Origin: Rhodothermales bacterium
GTDB taxonomy: Bacteria; Bacteroidota; Rhodothermia; Rhodothermales; UBA10348
Length of the DNA: 64,000 nucleotides
Direction of reading: 5' to 3'
Assembly: GCA_040221055.1 (NCBI GenBank)
Contig: JAVJVN010000014.1
Location: 46,001 to 110,000, forward strand
Position 1 is the first letter of the stretch. Every line of letters begins with the position of its first letter. Below, piece after piece: positions 16,497 through 25,949 of the stretch. Both the position numbers and the translations under genes were made by a program. The notes under the pieces are model-generated. The model was not told the DNA's origin and made no database searches. It saw nothing but the letters and a program-made list of their open reading frames with translations.

Positions 16497-19156
16497 GATT
16501 CCGCCTTCCGCTTGACCACCACCATCGTCATGTCATCGGACCGGCCCATGCCTTCAATGAAATGATGGACATCCTCCGTCAACAGCCGAAGGATGGCCGA
16601 GGCCGACTTGGAGCCCACCTGGGCTACCTTGTCAGCCAGGCGTTCATCCCCATACAGGTCACGCCTGGAGTTCATGGCCTCGGAAAATCCGTCCGTATAC
16701 AGAACGAGGGCGTCGCCGGGTTGCAGGATGACCGTCATTTCCTCTATCCCGTTGTCGAAGACCTTGCCGTCTGAAAACCCGATGGCCATGCCGGCAGGCC
16801 GCAGGAATTTGTACGAGTTCTCCGATGCACGTCGCAGGATGGCCGGATTGTGTCCGGCACGCGCGAACGAGAATGTGCCTGTCTGGACGTCAAGTATTCC
16901 ATAAATCATGGAGATGAAGGTCCCCGACGGCACGTTGATGCAGAAAAGGTGGTTCAGGCGGCGCATGACCTCCGCGGCGGGCAATTCCAGGCGGGCGAGG
17001 GTCTGAAGGATGCCTTTGACGAGGGTCATGTAGAAGGATGCGTGAATGCCTTTGCCGCTTACATCTCCGACCACGAATGCCACGCGCTGACCGTCCAGTT
17101 CGATGAAATCGTAATAGTCGCCGCCCACTTCGTTGGCCGGAAGACACATGCCCGCAATGTCCAGTCCCGCAATACGGGGCATGGTGCGGGGCAGGAAGTT
17201 GGCCTGGACCTGGTAGGCAATTTCAACCTCCCGCTTGACCCGCTCCTGGCTGGCCATCTCCGTCACGTACTCAGGAACGTATTCTTTCAGGTCACGACCG
17301 GATCGCCCGCCCAGGAGTGCGATGAATGCGAATACCAGGACAGATGTCAGCAACAGGGACGCCAGCAGCAGGTCCACCCAGGTGTCTATGCCGCCGACCA
17401 GGTACCCCTCTTTCAGTTGCCACAGCAGATGCGACGTGAACAAGGCCACGAGCATCGTCATGAGGTCGTATCGGTGGAACAGGACGCTGATCAGCAGCCC
17501 GAAGCCGGCCGATACCGCGAGGCCTTCCACCGTCATATGGAAATTGATGGGCGACGCATCCAGGATGATGGCGCCCAGAGTGACGATCGGAATGACGCAC
17601 CAGGCCTTGTCGCAAATCCGATGGGCAATTACGCCGAAGCTCATGGCCAGCGTCACGGTGGAAAGCCATGACATGGCGAAACCGGCCATGACCACACCCA
17701 ATACAGGTCGGGCAAACGTATCCGAAACCAACGTGTCTTCAATCTGAGGCTGCAACGCGTCAAATGCGAACATGCCAAGCGCTGCCACGCCGAGGAGTGC
17801 CCCGCCCCCGAGCATACCGCGGATGAGCATGGTGCCGAAAGGGACATTCTGAAGATCGCCATGCCGGAACAGGACCATGGTCCGCAACTTGCCCGGGAAT
17901 CGGTCCCGGGACAGCGAATCCGTTACACCGGAGACCATGAAGACAAACAGCGATACGCCCCCTGCGACGACGGAAAAGAGAACAATCCGGACCAGGATAT
18001 CGGCCCATAGTGGCCAGTCGAAACCGACGAATCGACCGTTGCTGCCCATGACCGCCACGCCGCCGATCAGCGTACCCACGATCACGGCATCGATCATGGC
18101 ACTCTTGACGTCCACGAGACGGGACATCAATCGACGGAAGAATACCACGATGAAGATGATGACCAGCAGGATCCACGCGCCAACCGTAATGAACTGCATG
18201 ACGGATGCCAGCATGCCGTACCCGTTGGTCATCCCGGGATTGAACTGAAGGTCAATGCGCCCCAGGTTGCCTGCGCTGGTCACCGTGGTTCGGGCCACAA
18301 TGGACTGGCCGGCAATGGGGGGATCAGACACCAGGGTCACTTCGGCCATCCGACCGTCGGTACCGGCCAGGGTCCTCAGGGAATCCGTGCGCCAGGTCAC
18401 ACTCCGGAGTCCCGTGCGGTCGAAATGATGGGACAGGAGGATCCGCACGTCGGAGGAATCGAGCAGCACCATCTGTCCGGACTCCAGGCGCTGCAGGCGT
18501 TCGTCGGATGATCGTTCGCCCGGCGGGCGGGCGAGATCGAATCGCACGTGCCCCAGCAGGGTCGTATCGGACAACGCCGCCAGACGTGCACGCGTGGCGG
18601 CCACGCCCCCCGTGTCGGCCGCCACAATCCTGGCGAGTGCGCCCCGGTTGACCGTGAACTGGGCCGAACCGAACAGCCGTCCGGACCCGACGGTCCCCGA
18701 CTCGTTGCGGAAACCGACGACGGCTCCATCCAGGTTCAGTTGGATCTCGAATACCGTGTCGAAGTCCGCAAAAGTGTCATCCGGACCGGCAGATGGGTCC
18801 CGGGTACGATAGGTCAGGTTCCAGAAATAGGCGGGAATGGGTGCCGCCGCGCCGGATGCCAGGAATGCGGTGGCGTCGCTCTGACCCAGCACCCGTTGGA
18901 CCTGTTCCAACAAGTCTGTGTCGCGCATGAGCTTGGCCGACGTGGTCAAGTTGTCGACACTGTAGCCCTGTGAGGCCAGGAAAACATTGGCCCGGTCAAT
19001 GGCCTCATCCTCGGTGAGGGAATAGACCGCGGCGCTGTCCGGATGCAGCCGCGGCATCATCAGGGCGAAGGCGGCCAGACCCAGAATACCGACCAGCAAC
19101 AGCACGAAATCCGTACCGCGCAGGCTGAAGGTATCAAGTTTCCGGGTCGGCGACAT
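16493..19156 (-). CDS. Multi-pass membrane SpoIIE-family protein phosphatase
   Basis: An 887-residue protein. An N-terminal helix (about 16-37) is followed by a long extracytoplasmic domain (about 38-315), then roughly seven or eight membrane helices (about 318-620). The C-terminal 245 residues are a PPM/SpoIIE (RsbU-like) phosphatase domain. Metal-binding Asp residues appear in GGDYYD (D680, D683) and GDVSGKG; further motifs are RAGHNPAIL, LVLYTDGFSEAMN and RSDDMTMVVV. Such proteins dephosphorylate anti-sigma-antagonist-type targets in response to signals; here the large outer domain is a probable sensor. No partner kinase or STAS gene is adjacent. It heads the unit with the phosphorylase and protease. 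Confidence 0.9.
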   Translation of the reverse strand: MSPTRKLDTFSLRGTDFVLLLVGILGLAAFALMMPRLHPDSAAVYSLTEDEAIDRANVFLASQGYSVDNLTTSAKLMRDTDLLEQVQRVLGQSDATAFLASGAAAPIPAYFWNLTYRTRDPSAGPDDTFADFDTVFEIQLNLDGAVVGFRNESGTVGSGRLFGSAQFTVNRGALARIVAADTGGVAATRARLAALSDTTLLGHVRFDLARPPGERSSDERLQRLESGQMVLLDSSDVRILLSHHFDRTGLRSVTWRTDSLRTLAGTDGRMAEVTLVSDPPIAGQSIVARTTVTSAGNLGRIDLQFNPGMTNGYGMLASVMQFITVGAWILLVIIFIVVFFRRLMSRLVDVKSAMIDAVIVGTLIGGVAVMGSNGRFVGFDWPLWADILVRIVLFSVVAGGVSLFVFMVSGVTDSLSRDRFPGKLRTMVLFRHGDLQNVPFGTMLIRGMLGGGALLGVAALGMFAFDALQPQIEDTLVSDTFARPVLGVVMAGFAMSWLSTVTLAMSFGVIAHRICDKAWCVIPIVTLGAIILDASPINFHMTVEGLAVSAGFGLLISVLFHRYDLMTMLVALFTSHLLWQLKEGYLVGGIDTWVDLLLASLLLTSVLVFAFIALLGGRSGRDLKEYVPEYVTEMASQERVKREVEIAYQVQANFLPRTMPRIAGLDIAGMCLPANEVGGDYYDFIELDGQRVAFVVGDVSGKGIHASFYMTLVKGILQTLARLELPAAEVMRRLNHLFCINVPSGTFISMIYGILDVQTGTFSFARAGHNPAILRRASENSYKFLRPAGMAIGFSDGKVFDNGIEEMTVILQPGDALVLYTDGFSEAMNSRRDLYGDERLADKVAQVGSKSASAILRLLTEDVHHFIEGMGRSDDMTMVVVKRKAES

Positions 19157-19164
19157 TCAGGATA

Positions 19165-19179
19165 CCCGAACGTTTCGGG
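19165..19179 (-). terminator. Possible hairpin between recX and the phosphatase gene
   Basis: CCCGAA and TTCGGG form a perfect six-base stem around a three-base loop, about 47 bases past the recX stop. No T-run follows on the minus strand, so it may be a T-less terminator or a leader hairpin for the phosphatase gene. Confidence 0.3.
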
Positions 19180-19225
19180 GGGTATTTCTCCAACGTCCGA
19201 AAATAGGGTTCAGCATGGGAAGTGT

Positions 19226-19906
19226 TCAGCTTTTTTCTGCGTTCCGCCGAATGGCCTCCCGGATGGTGTCCACGCGATACCCCCGTCCGGCCAGCCACCG
19301 GATGATCTTGCGCTCCCGGATCCGGTCATCGGATTCGCGGCGGTATCGGACGTCCGCCTTCTCCATGAGGTCATCGAGCCGTGCGTCGAGGTCAACTTCC
19401 TGAATGAGCGACGCCAGGATATGATCGGCGTCGGCGGGACGTATCCCTTTCCGCATCAAATCCATGCGTACCCGTGCCGGTCCGTATTTGCCCAGTCGCG
19501 AACGGGCATACATCCGGCCGAACGCAGCATCGTCCAACAATCCGGTATCCAGGAGCATGCGGATGAGTCGTTCCGTTGTTTCCGGGGGCACGTCGAGCTG
19601 AGCCAGACGCTGGCGGACCTCCCGTTCGGACCGGGGGCGATACTCCAGGAAGCGCATGATGCGGGACCGGCTCCGGAAATACAGGTCCTCCTCCAGCAAC
19701 TCGGCGCATTCCTGTACCGTCAATGTCCTTCCTTTCCGGAGTCCGTGGGATGCAATGAGATCCACATGAATGCCGAAAGCGAAGGCATCATCCAGGTAAA
19801 TGGAGCACCGGTTGGCATCCTTGCGTTGCCAGACCAGCCTCGTTATGGTCCCGCCCGCGTCCGGGGGAGGGGTGCGCTGGATGGGTTTTATGCGCCCGAT
19901 GGACAT
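19226..19906 (-). CDS. recX: RecX-family regulatory protein
   Basis: The 226-residue protein matches RecX, a small all-helical modulator of RecA filaments. It shows the three-helix repeat pattern: ALRFLEYRPRSEREVRQRL-like at about 88-107, then the repeat ending RSRLGKYGPARVRMDLMRKG at about 132-152. The C-terminal repeat ends RGYRVDTIREAI. The N-terminal part (TRLVWQRKDANRCSIYLDDAFAFG) is the usual beta-hairpin extension. recA is not in the window. It lies six bases after the DUF4249 lipoprotein gene in the same direction, so it may be read through from the TonB unit. Confidence 0.85.
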   Translation of the reverse strand: MSIGRIKPIQRTPPPDAGGTITRLVWQRKDANRCSIYLDDAFAFGIHVDLIASHGLRKGRTLTVQECAELLEEDLYFRSRSRIMRFLEYRPRSEREVRQRLAQLDVPPETTERLIRMLLDTGLLDDAAFGRMYARSRLGKYGPARVRMDLMRKGIRPADADHILASLIQEVDLDARLDDLMEKADVRYRRESDDRIRERKIIRWLAGRGYRVDTIREAIRRNAEKS

Positions 19907-19912
19907 GTCGGC

Positions 19913-20797
19913 TTATGGAAGCTGGATGCGAATGCTGTCAAGAGCTATACCGCCCACGAAACCGATGGCTCCGGGTACATTTCCTTCACCGGCACGTGAT
20001 CGCGTGTTGGCCCGGATCTCGGCCCAACTGGCGAACGCCCGGTCGCCCCGGACCAGGGCTACCATCAATGCGTGCGGGGGGAACGGACTGTTTTCTTCAG
20101 GGACAGGTACCGCATAGACCCCTTTCCAGACCGAACGTACCGTGGGGTCTTCCGGGAAAACAGCGTTGGGAAGCAGGAAGAAGTCGAGGATGGATGATGA
20201 GAACGCATCGTCCGGCACCAACTGCGCTTCCATCCACCAGCCTCCGTCCAGCACGTCCCATGCCACATCGACCTGGACCGGATAGACGTAGCCGCGTGCC
20301 GCATCCAGTCCCAGATCCAGGGAGTCCAGCCCGATGGCCAGGGTATCGACCAGGATGGCCGGGATGGCATCGGTCGACGGTGTGACCGTCCACGCCGAAA
20401 TCGAGAGGGCAGGTGGCACCGTGCCGTTGGCGAGGATGGTCCGATCCTGCAACGTGACTTGGAGCGTGAACCGGTCACCGGGTCTGACGACGGGGACCGG
20501 ATGGTCTACGGGGCCATACCGCCCATCGCCGAGCAGGGTGTAGGCGTGGGGGACGTTGTTCAGGTGCAGGACCACATTTGCATCCTCCCGTCCAGTGGTC
20601 CCTTCGGACCGCGGGGTGGTCAGCGACTGGACCGATCGGACCGAAACTTCAGGAAGGGGTTGGTTGGCCACTACGTACGCTTCGATGACCGGCAGGTCCG
20701 GCGGTTCGTGGACCACCGCGTCGCACGACGCAAGGACCCAGACAGCCACGATCAGCAGGCAGACTTGCAAACGCGGAGCATGCATGCGGGGGGTCAT
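19913..20797 (-). CDS. DUF4249 outer-membrane lipoprotein paired with TonB receptor
   Basis: The 294-residue protein has a lipoprotein signal with lipobox VLASC (Cys25) and matches the DUF4249 family. Members in Bacteroidota are usually encoded just after a TonB-dependent receptor. Seen are the early PVIEAYVVANQPL strand, a beta-rich middle and a conserved GAIGFVGGI-like C-terminal segment. The start overlaps the receptor's stop by ATGA, indicating translational coupling. It probably sits on the outer membrane as a partner or cap of the receptor. The ligand is unknown. Confidence 0.85.
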   Translation of the reverse strand: MTPRMHAPRLQVCLLIVAVWVLASCDAVVHEPPDLPVIEAYVVANQPLPEVSVRSVQSLTTPRSEGTTGREDANVVLHLNNVPHAYTLLGDGRYGPVDHPVPVVRPGDRFTLQVTLQDRTILANGTVPPALSISAWTVTPSTDAIPAILVDTLAIGLDSLDLGLDAARGYVYPVQVDVAWDVLDGGWWMEAQLVPDDAFSSSILDFFLLPNAVFPEDPTVRSVWKGVYAVPVPEENSPFPPHALMVALVRGDRAFASWAEIRANTRSRAGEGNVPGAIGFVGGIALDSIRIQLP

Positions 20798-23442
20798 TGG
20801 ATGAGCACCTCCACGTCGAAAAGGGGCAAGAGGGGCAAACCTCGCCGGTTCCTGGGATTGGCTATGGCATCCTCCGGGTTATAGCTCTGACCGATCACGT
20901 TGCGGCGAAACGAGACGTTGAACAGGTCCAGACCCACTTTCCATTCCGCATCCCAGGCCCGGAAGCGCCAGGCCATCTGTGCATCGACCCGGAAATACGG
21001 AGGCAGGCGACCATTGTTGATGTCGGGCTGGTACAATGTCCACGAGGGCGTTCCCGTGACCGGATCGTGAACCACGAATCGACCGATCGGAACCGTGACG
21101 GGATATCCGGACCGCCAGATCCCCGAGGCGCCGACGGTCCAGCGACCGAACGCCGATTGGACCACCAGGCTCGCATTCCGGGGCGTGTTGAACCGGGCCG
21201 GGCGCCAAGTTCGGGCCTCGCTATCGAGTAGACGATGGCGTGTGAGCGATCCCGTGTAGGAGGCCACTATACGCCAGCGGCCGCTGTGGTAATCCAATCC
21301 GAACTCCGCACCGGCGGACCGCTCCTCGCCCGTATCGTACTGGGCGAGCAGGGTCGCCACGGAAATGCCCGGACCAATGAGATCGGTCCTTCCGCTGAAT
21401 CGTTCGTCGGGCAGGAGCACATTCCGGCTCGCTCGGCCGTACCCGTCCACGGTGAGGGACAACCCTTTGATGGGCCGGTATTCCACCCCGGCCGTGACCT
21501 GAGCCGAACGCGACGGAGGCAGGTCCGGCCCCGCCGGTACCCAACGACTGGAGACCAGATCATACAGGAACGCCAGGCGATCCTGGATGCGCTGCAGGTA
21601 TTGCACCTGGGTGGCCATGCCGGCCCGTACCATCAGGCGTTCGGGATGGATGGAGTATTGGATGTTCAAGCGTGGCGAGGCCCGAACGTAATCCCCGTTC
21701 GCGAACCAACTCACCCTGAGTCCGGGCTGGATTTTCCATCGTGGAGCGGGCCGCCATACATCCTGGATATAGGCGGCCAACTCGGCCGAGTCGGAGGCGG
21801 ATCGTTCCTCCAAAGGGTCGGAAAAGTCACTGGAATAGCGGACGACGGCATTGATGTCCGACGTGAAATGGCGTTGGACGAGGTGCAGGCCCATGCGCAC
21901 CTGATGGGACAAGGAGGCGTACCAGTCCACATCCAATTTGGCGCCCAGGTCGGCCACCGATACGGCATAGGACGATTCCACCCACGAGGAACGACTGGGC
22001 AGGACGAACGCATTCTCGTCGGCATGATAGCGCGAATCGTACAGGGTTGAGGTCACAAACAGGCGCTCGCCAACCAGGCGCTGGAATCGCACGCTCGTCA
22101 TGCTGTTGCCCCAGTCCTGGTCGATCTCGAAGAACAGGTCGGCCGGGCGAAGGAACGAATCGAAGTCCAGGGAGACGTCGAAAGGGAGTCGCAGATCCAG
22201 TACGTCCCCGCCTGAGTAGTGGGATATCGTGACCGTCGATCGATCATCCGGGCGCCAGGAGAACTTGGCGCTCCAGTCGTGGAAGTAATACCCCGTGCGA
22301 AGCGTGTCCCGTCGTCCGGTGTCATCGCTGACCGGGTGACGCAGACCGATGATCTTGTCTACGTACGACCGTCGACCGGCCAGCATGAACGAGGATCGTG
22401 AACTGATGGGCGATTCCATCAGGAACCGGGCATGAAGCAGGTTCATTCCGGCGTTGAGCCGCGGACCTGAGCGTCCTCCGTCCCGGAGTTCGGCGTCCAG
22501 GACCGAGGACAGGCGTCCACCGTATTCCGCGGGGAATGCACCCCGATAGAGCAGGATGTCCTTGAACGTACCCGTCTGGAAGGTGGAAACCAGGCTGAAG
22601 GCATGCCAGGGATGATAAATGGGAACGCCGTCCACCAGGTACAGATTCTGATCCGGGCCGCTTCCCCGGATCATCAGACCGCCGGTCGCCTCACCGGCCC
22701 GCTCGACACCCGGAAGCCAGCGGAGGCTCTCGAGCACATCGTCCACGCCCAATGTACCCGGCAGTGCGCGGAGACTGTGGGGAGGAAGGGCCACCAATCC
22801 CGGGGTCGTGGCGAGGTCGGCGCGCAGGGTAGGCACAGCCTCGACCACAATGCCGCTGACGGCGAACGTAGCAGGCTCCAGCTCGAGCGCGAGCAGGGAG
22901 CCGTTCACCACGACCACCGTATCGGCCGGTTCGTATCCCACGAACGTGGCGCGAATCCGACGTCGTCCCCCCTCCACGCCCGGGAGGACGAAGAATCCGG
23001 CGTCGTTGCTTATTCCGGCTGCACCCAGTCCGGGAACCAGGATGTGGGCGCCCGTCAGGGTCTCCCCGGTCTCTGCGTCCCGCACGAAACCGGCCAGGTT
23101 ATGATTCCGGGACCGAGTGGTCGTGGACGCGAGTGGAATGAGCACGAACTGGGTGGAGGAAATCTCCTGCACCCGGAAGGGGAGCCCCGTGACCAGGCAC
23201 AGCAACGCATCGTGTGCCGACGGGCCCGTGTAGGAGCACGACGTCCGGAATGGAGCCAGCATCGTACGACTGAACACCACATCCACATCCGTCTGGACGG
23301 TGAATGCAGCCAAGGCGTCGGTCAACGGCGTATCCGCGTGCTGCAACCGGATGGTCTGCGCGTCTGCGGGGCCCACGACAAGGAGGGCAAAGAGAAGGAT
23401 GATCGGGAGGCGGGACACGCGGCTTATAAACACCGCTGTCAA
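20794..23442 (-). CDS. TonB-dependent receptor with N-terminal STN domain (FecA-type)
   Basis: The 882-residue protein has a signal peptide (about 1-28) and an STN signalling domain (about 30-103), which lets it signal to an anti-sigma factor. A carboxypeptidase-regulatory-like domain (about 115-200), a plug (about 215-320, with GGLMIRGSGPDQNLYLVDGVP-like sequence) and a 22-stranded-type barrel ending in an aromatic-rich tail follow. No ATG lies near the N-terminus. TTG at 23442 is preferred because AGGA sits a few bases upstream; GTG at 23433 is an alternative. The sigma and FecR genes just upstream make a complete signalling unit. The imported substrate cannot be told from sequence. Confidence 0.9.
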   Translation of the reverse strand: MTAVFISRVSRLPIILLFALLVVGPADAQTIRLQHADTPLTDALAAFTVQTDVDVVFSRTMLAPFRTSCSYTGPSAHDALLCLVTGLPFRVQEISSTQFVLIPLASTTTRSRNHNLAGFVRDAETGETLTGAHILVPGLGAAGISNDAGFFVLPGVEGGRRRIRATFVGYEPADTVVVVNGSLLALELEPATFAVSGIVVEAVPTLRADLATTPGLVALPPHSLRALPGTLGVDDVLESLRWLPGVERAGEATGGLMIRGSGPDQNLYLVDGVPIYHPWHAFSLVSTFQTGTFKDILLYRGAFPAEYGGRLSSVLDAELRDGGRSGPRLNAGMNLLHARFLMESPISSRSSFMLAGRRSYVDKIIGLRHPVSDDTGRRDTLRTGYYFHDWSAKFSWRPDDRSTVTISHYSGGDVLDLRLPFDVSLDFDSFLRPADLFFEIDQDWGNSMTSVRFQRLVGERLFVTSTLYDSRYHADENAFVLPSRSSWVESSYAVSVADLGAKLDVDWYASLSHQVRMGLHLVQRHFTSDINAVVRYSSDFSDPLEERSASDSAELAAYIQDVWRPAPRWKIQPGLRVSWFANGDYVRASPRLNIQYSIHPERLMVRAGMATQVQYLQRIQDRLAFLYDLVSSRWVPAGPDLPPSRSAQVTAGVEYRPIKGLSLTVDGYGRASRNVLLPDERFSGRTDLIGPGISVATLLAQYDTGEERSAGAEFGLDYHSGRWRIVASYTGSLTRHRLLDSEARTWRPARFNTPRNASLVVQSAFGRWTVGASGIWRSGYPVTVPIGRFVVHDPVTGTPSWTLYQPDINNGRLPPYFRVDAQMAWRFRAWDAEWKVGLDLFNVSFRRNVIGQSYNPEDAIANPRNRRGLPLLPLFDVEVLIQ

Positions 23443-23460
23443 CCGCGTTCCTTCGGCGTG

Positions 23461-24591
23461 CTACGGCCGCGTGGCCAACAACCGGTATCGCGTGCCGCGT
23501 TCTTCGACGTCCAGCTCGGCACCGACGGCGGCCGCGACAACCCCCAGGATTTCATCCAACCCTTGTTCCCGGTCGAATGTACCGGTCAGATCACGACCGG
23601 ACAGCGGCTTGTCCACTTCAATGCGGACGTTGAAGCTGCGACTCAGTGTGGCTGCCACAGAATCGATGGGCGTATTCCGGAAGATGAAGAGTCCCGTCCA
23701 ATCCATTTCGGCCATGGCTTCGAACGGATACGGCGTTTCCGGAACACCCCCGTTGGGTACCCGGGTCGCAAGACCCGCATCCAGCCAGACGTCCTGGCCG
23801 GCGGCTTCCACGCGCACGCTGCCGGTGACCACCGAAATCCGGGTTTCGTCCGGTAGCGCTTCCAGGCCGAATGTGGTTCCAACCACGGTGGTGATCACAT
23901 CTCCCGAGCGCACGGAGAAGGGGGCGTCCGCTCGGGGAGCCACGTCAAAGAACGCCCGGCCTTCCAGGCTGACGTCCCGCGGATTGCTGCGGCTTGTCCA
24001 GAGCGATGCGCCTTCCACCAGGCGTACCTGGGATCCATCTTCCAGGGCGACCATGCGAACCCCGTCAACGGGGGCTGTCAGCACCTGCGATGTATCCTGC
24101 AGGACCAGATATCCCACGACCAGCAATGCCACCACGGCGACGGCCGCAGCGGCCATCCGGGGTACCGATGCTGCCACGCGGCCGTACCATGAGCGTACGG
24201 TGGCGGGTTGCGCCTTCCGGGACCGGCTCCAGGCAATGTCGAATGCGGCCACATCCTCCGCCATCCGGTCCACGATTGCATTGAGCGCAGGATGGGAGGC
24301 GCACGCCGAACCGAACGAGGTCCGGCACTGCCCGAGTCGCAGGTGCATGTCCGCATCCAACCGGCGGCCCGATCTATCCATGGCCAGTGCCATCAGATCA
24401 TCCAGCGGCGGCATGATCGCGTCCAGTCGGCATCCGGCCCGGTCCGATACCTGCACCCACAACCAGACCTGGCGGGCCAGCTCCGGTTGGTCGGCAAGGG
24501 CGCGACGGACCGTCTCTACGGTGTCGTCCGTCCACTCGTCGGTGTGCAATATGCTTTCGAGGGTTACATCCATCAGACCATAAGCCGTCAT
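23461..24591 (-). CDS. FecR-type anti-sigma factor with DUF4974 domain
   Basis: This 376-residue inner-membrane regulator has an N-terminal cytoplasmic part (1-150) that should bind the sigma factor. One membrane helix (about 150-170), a periplasmic FecR domain (about 175-275, with VRLVEGASL, SLEGRAFFDVAP and VVTGSVRV) and a DUF4974 domain (about 305-372, FIFRNTPIDSVAATLSRSF) follow. It overlaps the sigma gene by ATGA and is followed after 18 bases by the TonB receptor with an STN domain. By analogy with FecIRA, ligand-bound receptor would contact the periplasmic part and release the sigma factor. The N-terminus is longer than in many FecR proteins. Confidence 0.9.
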   Translation of the reverse strand: MTAYGLMDVTLESILHTDEWTDDTVETVRRALADQPELARQVWLWVQVSDRAGCRLDAIMPPLDDLMALAMDRSGRRLDADMHLRLGQCRTSFGSACASHPALNAIVDRMAEDVAAFDIAWSRSRKAQPATVRSWYGRVAASVPRMAAAAVAVVALLVVGYLVLQDTSQVLTAPVDGVRMVALEDGSQVRLVEGASLWTSRSNPRDVSLEGRAFFDVAPRADAPFSVRSGDVITTVVGTTFGLEALPDETRISVVTGSVRVEAAGQDVWLDAGLATRVPNGGVPETPYPFEAMAEMDWTGLFIFRNTPIDSVAATLSRSFNVRIEVDKPLSGRDLTGTFDREQGLDEILGVVAAAVGAELDVEERGTRYRLLATRP

Positions 24592-25130
24592 GAGGTCCGC
24601 AATAGTAACAGCACCACGACCTGCATGATGTCGCGCAAGCGTTCGAACGCCCGTTTGACCTGCATCTTGATCGCGGCTTCCGTCGATCCGGTCATTCCGG
24701 CAATCTCCTCATACTTGAACCCATGCTCGCGGAGTTCAATGATTTCCCGGGCGCGTGGCGAGAGGCTGTCCAATGCCCGATCAAGGTCCAGTCGGTCGGA
24801 AGGCCGGAACGGATCGATCGGGTGGTCGGGTGGGGCATGCGCATCGAACAGCCGTTCCTTGGGACGATAGCGGCCCCGATACCAATCCTGGAGCTCGTAG
24901 AGGGCCCCCTTCATGGCAAAAGCCTGTAGCCGTCCGTTGTCCTTCAGATCGGCCAGGCTCCGATGCACGCGGACCAGGCTGTTTTGCACGAGATCATCGA
25001 CGTCCCCGCGCAGGCCGATCCGGTTGATGAAAAACCCCCGCATGACAGGCTCCAGGGCTTTCATCAAGTCATTCCGCGCCCGGTCGTCACCGTTCTTGGC
25101 CCGTTCCGCCAGGTGTTCGAGATCGTCCAT
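24588..25130 (-). CDS. ECF-type sigma-70 family RNA polymerase sigma factor
   Basis: The 180-residue protein has sigma region 2 (about 20-95, with DVDDLVQNSLVRVHRSL) and region 4 (about 118-172, LSPRAREIIELREHGFKYEEIAGMTG). The recognition helix contains STEAAIKMQVKRAFERLR. It should direct polymerase to the promoters of its regulon, probably including the downstream receptor operon. It overlaps the FecR-type gene by four bases, and its start directly follows the UbiA gene stop. That means it may also be transcribed from the upstream argS-pheA-ubiA unit, an unusual link. Confidence 0.92.
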   Translation of the reverse strand: MDDLEHLAERAKNGDDRARNDLMKALEPVMRGFFINRIGLRGDVDDLVQNSLVRVHRSLADLKDNGRLQAFAMKGALYELQDWYRGRYRPKERLFDAHAPPDHPIDPFRPSDRLDLDRALDSLSPRAREIIELREHGFKYEEIAGMTGSTEAAIKMQVKRAFERLRDIMQVVVLLLLRTS

Positions 25131-25946
25131 TCAGCGCACCGATACCGTGAGGGCCAGCAATCCGAACACCATGGCCATCTTCACATGTCGACTGGCCCTG
25201 GGTGCAGGAAACCCTTCACCCACCGTACCTGCCAGGGCCAGTGCCAGGAATACCGCTGCCGGAATGCAGGTCAGCAACCAGGTCCCGGCGAATGCCGGAA
25301 GCACGGCCGGGGCCGGCAGGGCGATGAGGGTGCCCGCGAGCAGAACCTGCACTCCGCTCCGGACCCTTCGGGTACCCACCAGGACGGCAAGGGTCCGGCT
25401 TCCTACCCCGGAATCCCCGTCGGCATCCTCCGCATCCTTGACCAGTTCCCGGATGAGATTCAGCACGAACGCAAACACCATGGCCACCCAGAGGGCCGGG
25501 CCCAAAGGCGTGTCGAGGCGGGCAAAGGGGAGCGATAGGGTGACCAGGCCAGCGACGACCAGGTTTCCGATGAGGGGACGATGCTTCAGCCAGCGATTGT
25601 ACAACCAGAGCAGGAGGGCGATACCGACCAGAGCTCCGAGATGACGCAGCGAAACCATGGCGCCGAGTACGAACGATGCGCCGAGGAGCACTCCGCCCAT
25701 CAGACGGGCTGTCCGGAGCGATACCCGGCCGCTGGGAAGGGGGCGGTCCGGCCGGTTCACACGGTCCGCCTCCAGGTCCCGGAGGTCATTGTGTACGTTG
25801 CCCGCGGCGGCGACCGACGCCAGCGCCAGGGCGGCAAGGAGGGTACCGATCCAGTCGACCGGCTGGTCCATGCGCGTCAGCCAGGCACCCAGCACGACGC
25901 CGCACAGGACCAGGATCAGATTCAGCGGGCGGATGAGTTGTACCAT
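25131..25946 (-). CDS. UbiA-family prenyltransferase
   Basis: A 271-residue polytopic membrane protein with about eight or nine helices. The two prenyl-diphosphate/Mg motifs are visible: NDLRDLEADRVNRPDRP (about 53-69) and RELVKDAEDADGD (about 166-178). The family transfers prenyl chains to quinone, heme or lipid head groups. The sequence is most like the geranylgeranylglycerol-phosphate/menaquinone-type group found in Bacteroidota, but the acceptor cannot be named. It starts four bases after pheA's reading frame ends and its stop abuts the sigma-factor start. Confidence 0.85.
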   Translation of the reverse strand: MVQLIRPLNLILVLCGVVLGAWLTRMDQPVDWIGTLLAALALASVAAAGNVHNDLRDLEADRVNRPDRPLPSGRVSLRTARLMGGVLLGASFVLGAMVSLRHLGALVGIALLLWLYNRWLKHRPLIGNLVVAGLVTLSLPFARLDTPLGPALWVAMVFAFVLNLIRELVKDAEDADGDSGVGSRTLAVLVGTRRVRSGVQVLLAGTLIALPAPAVLPAFAGTWLLTCIPAAVFLALALAGTVGEGFPAPRASRHVKMAMVFGLLALTVSVR

Positions 25947-25949
25947 GCC

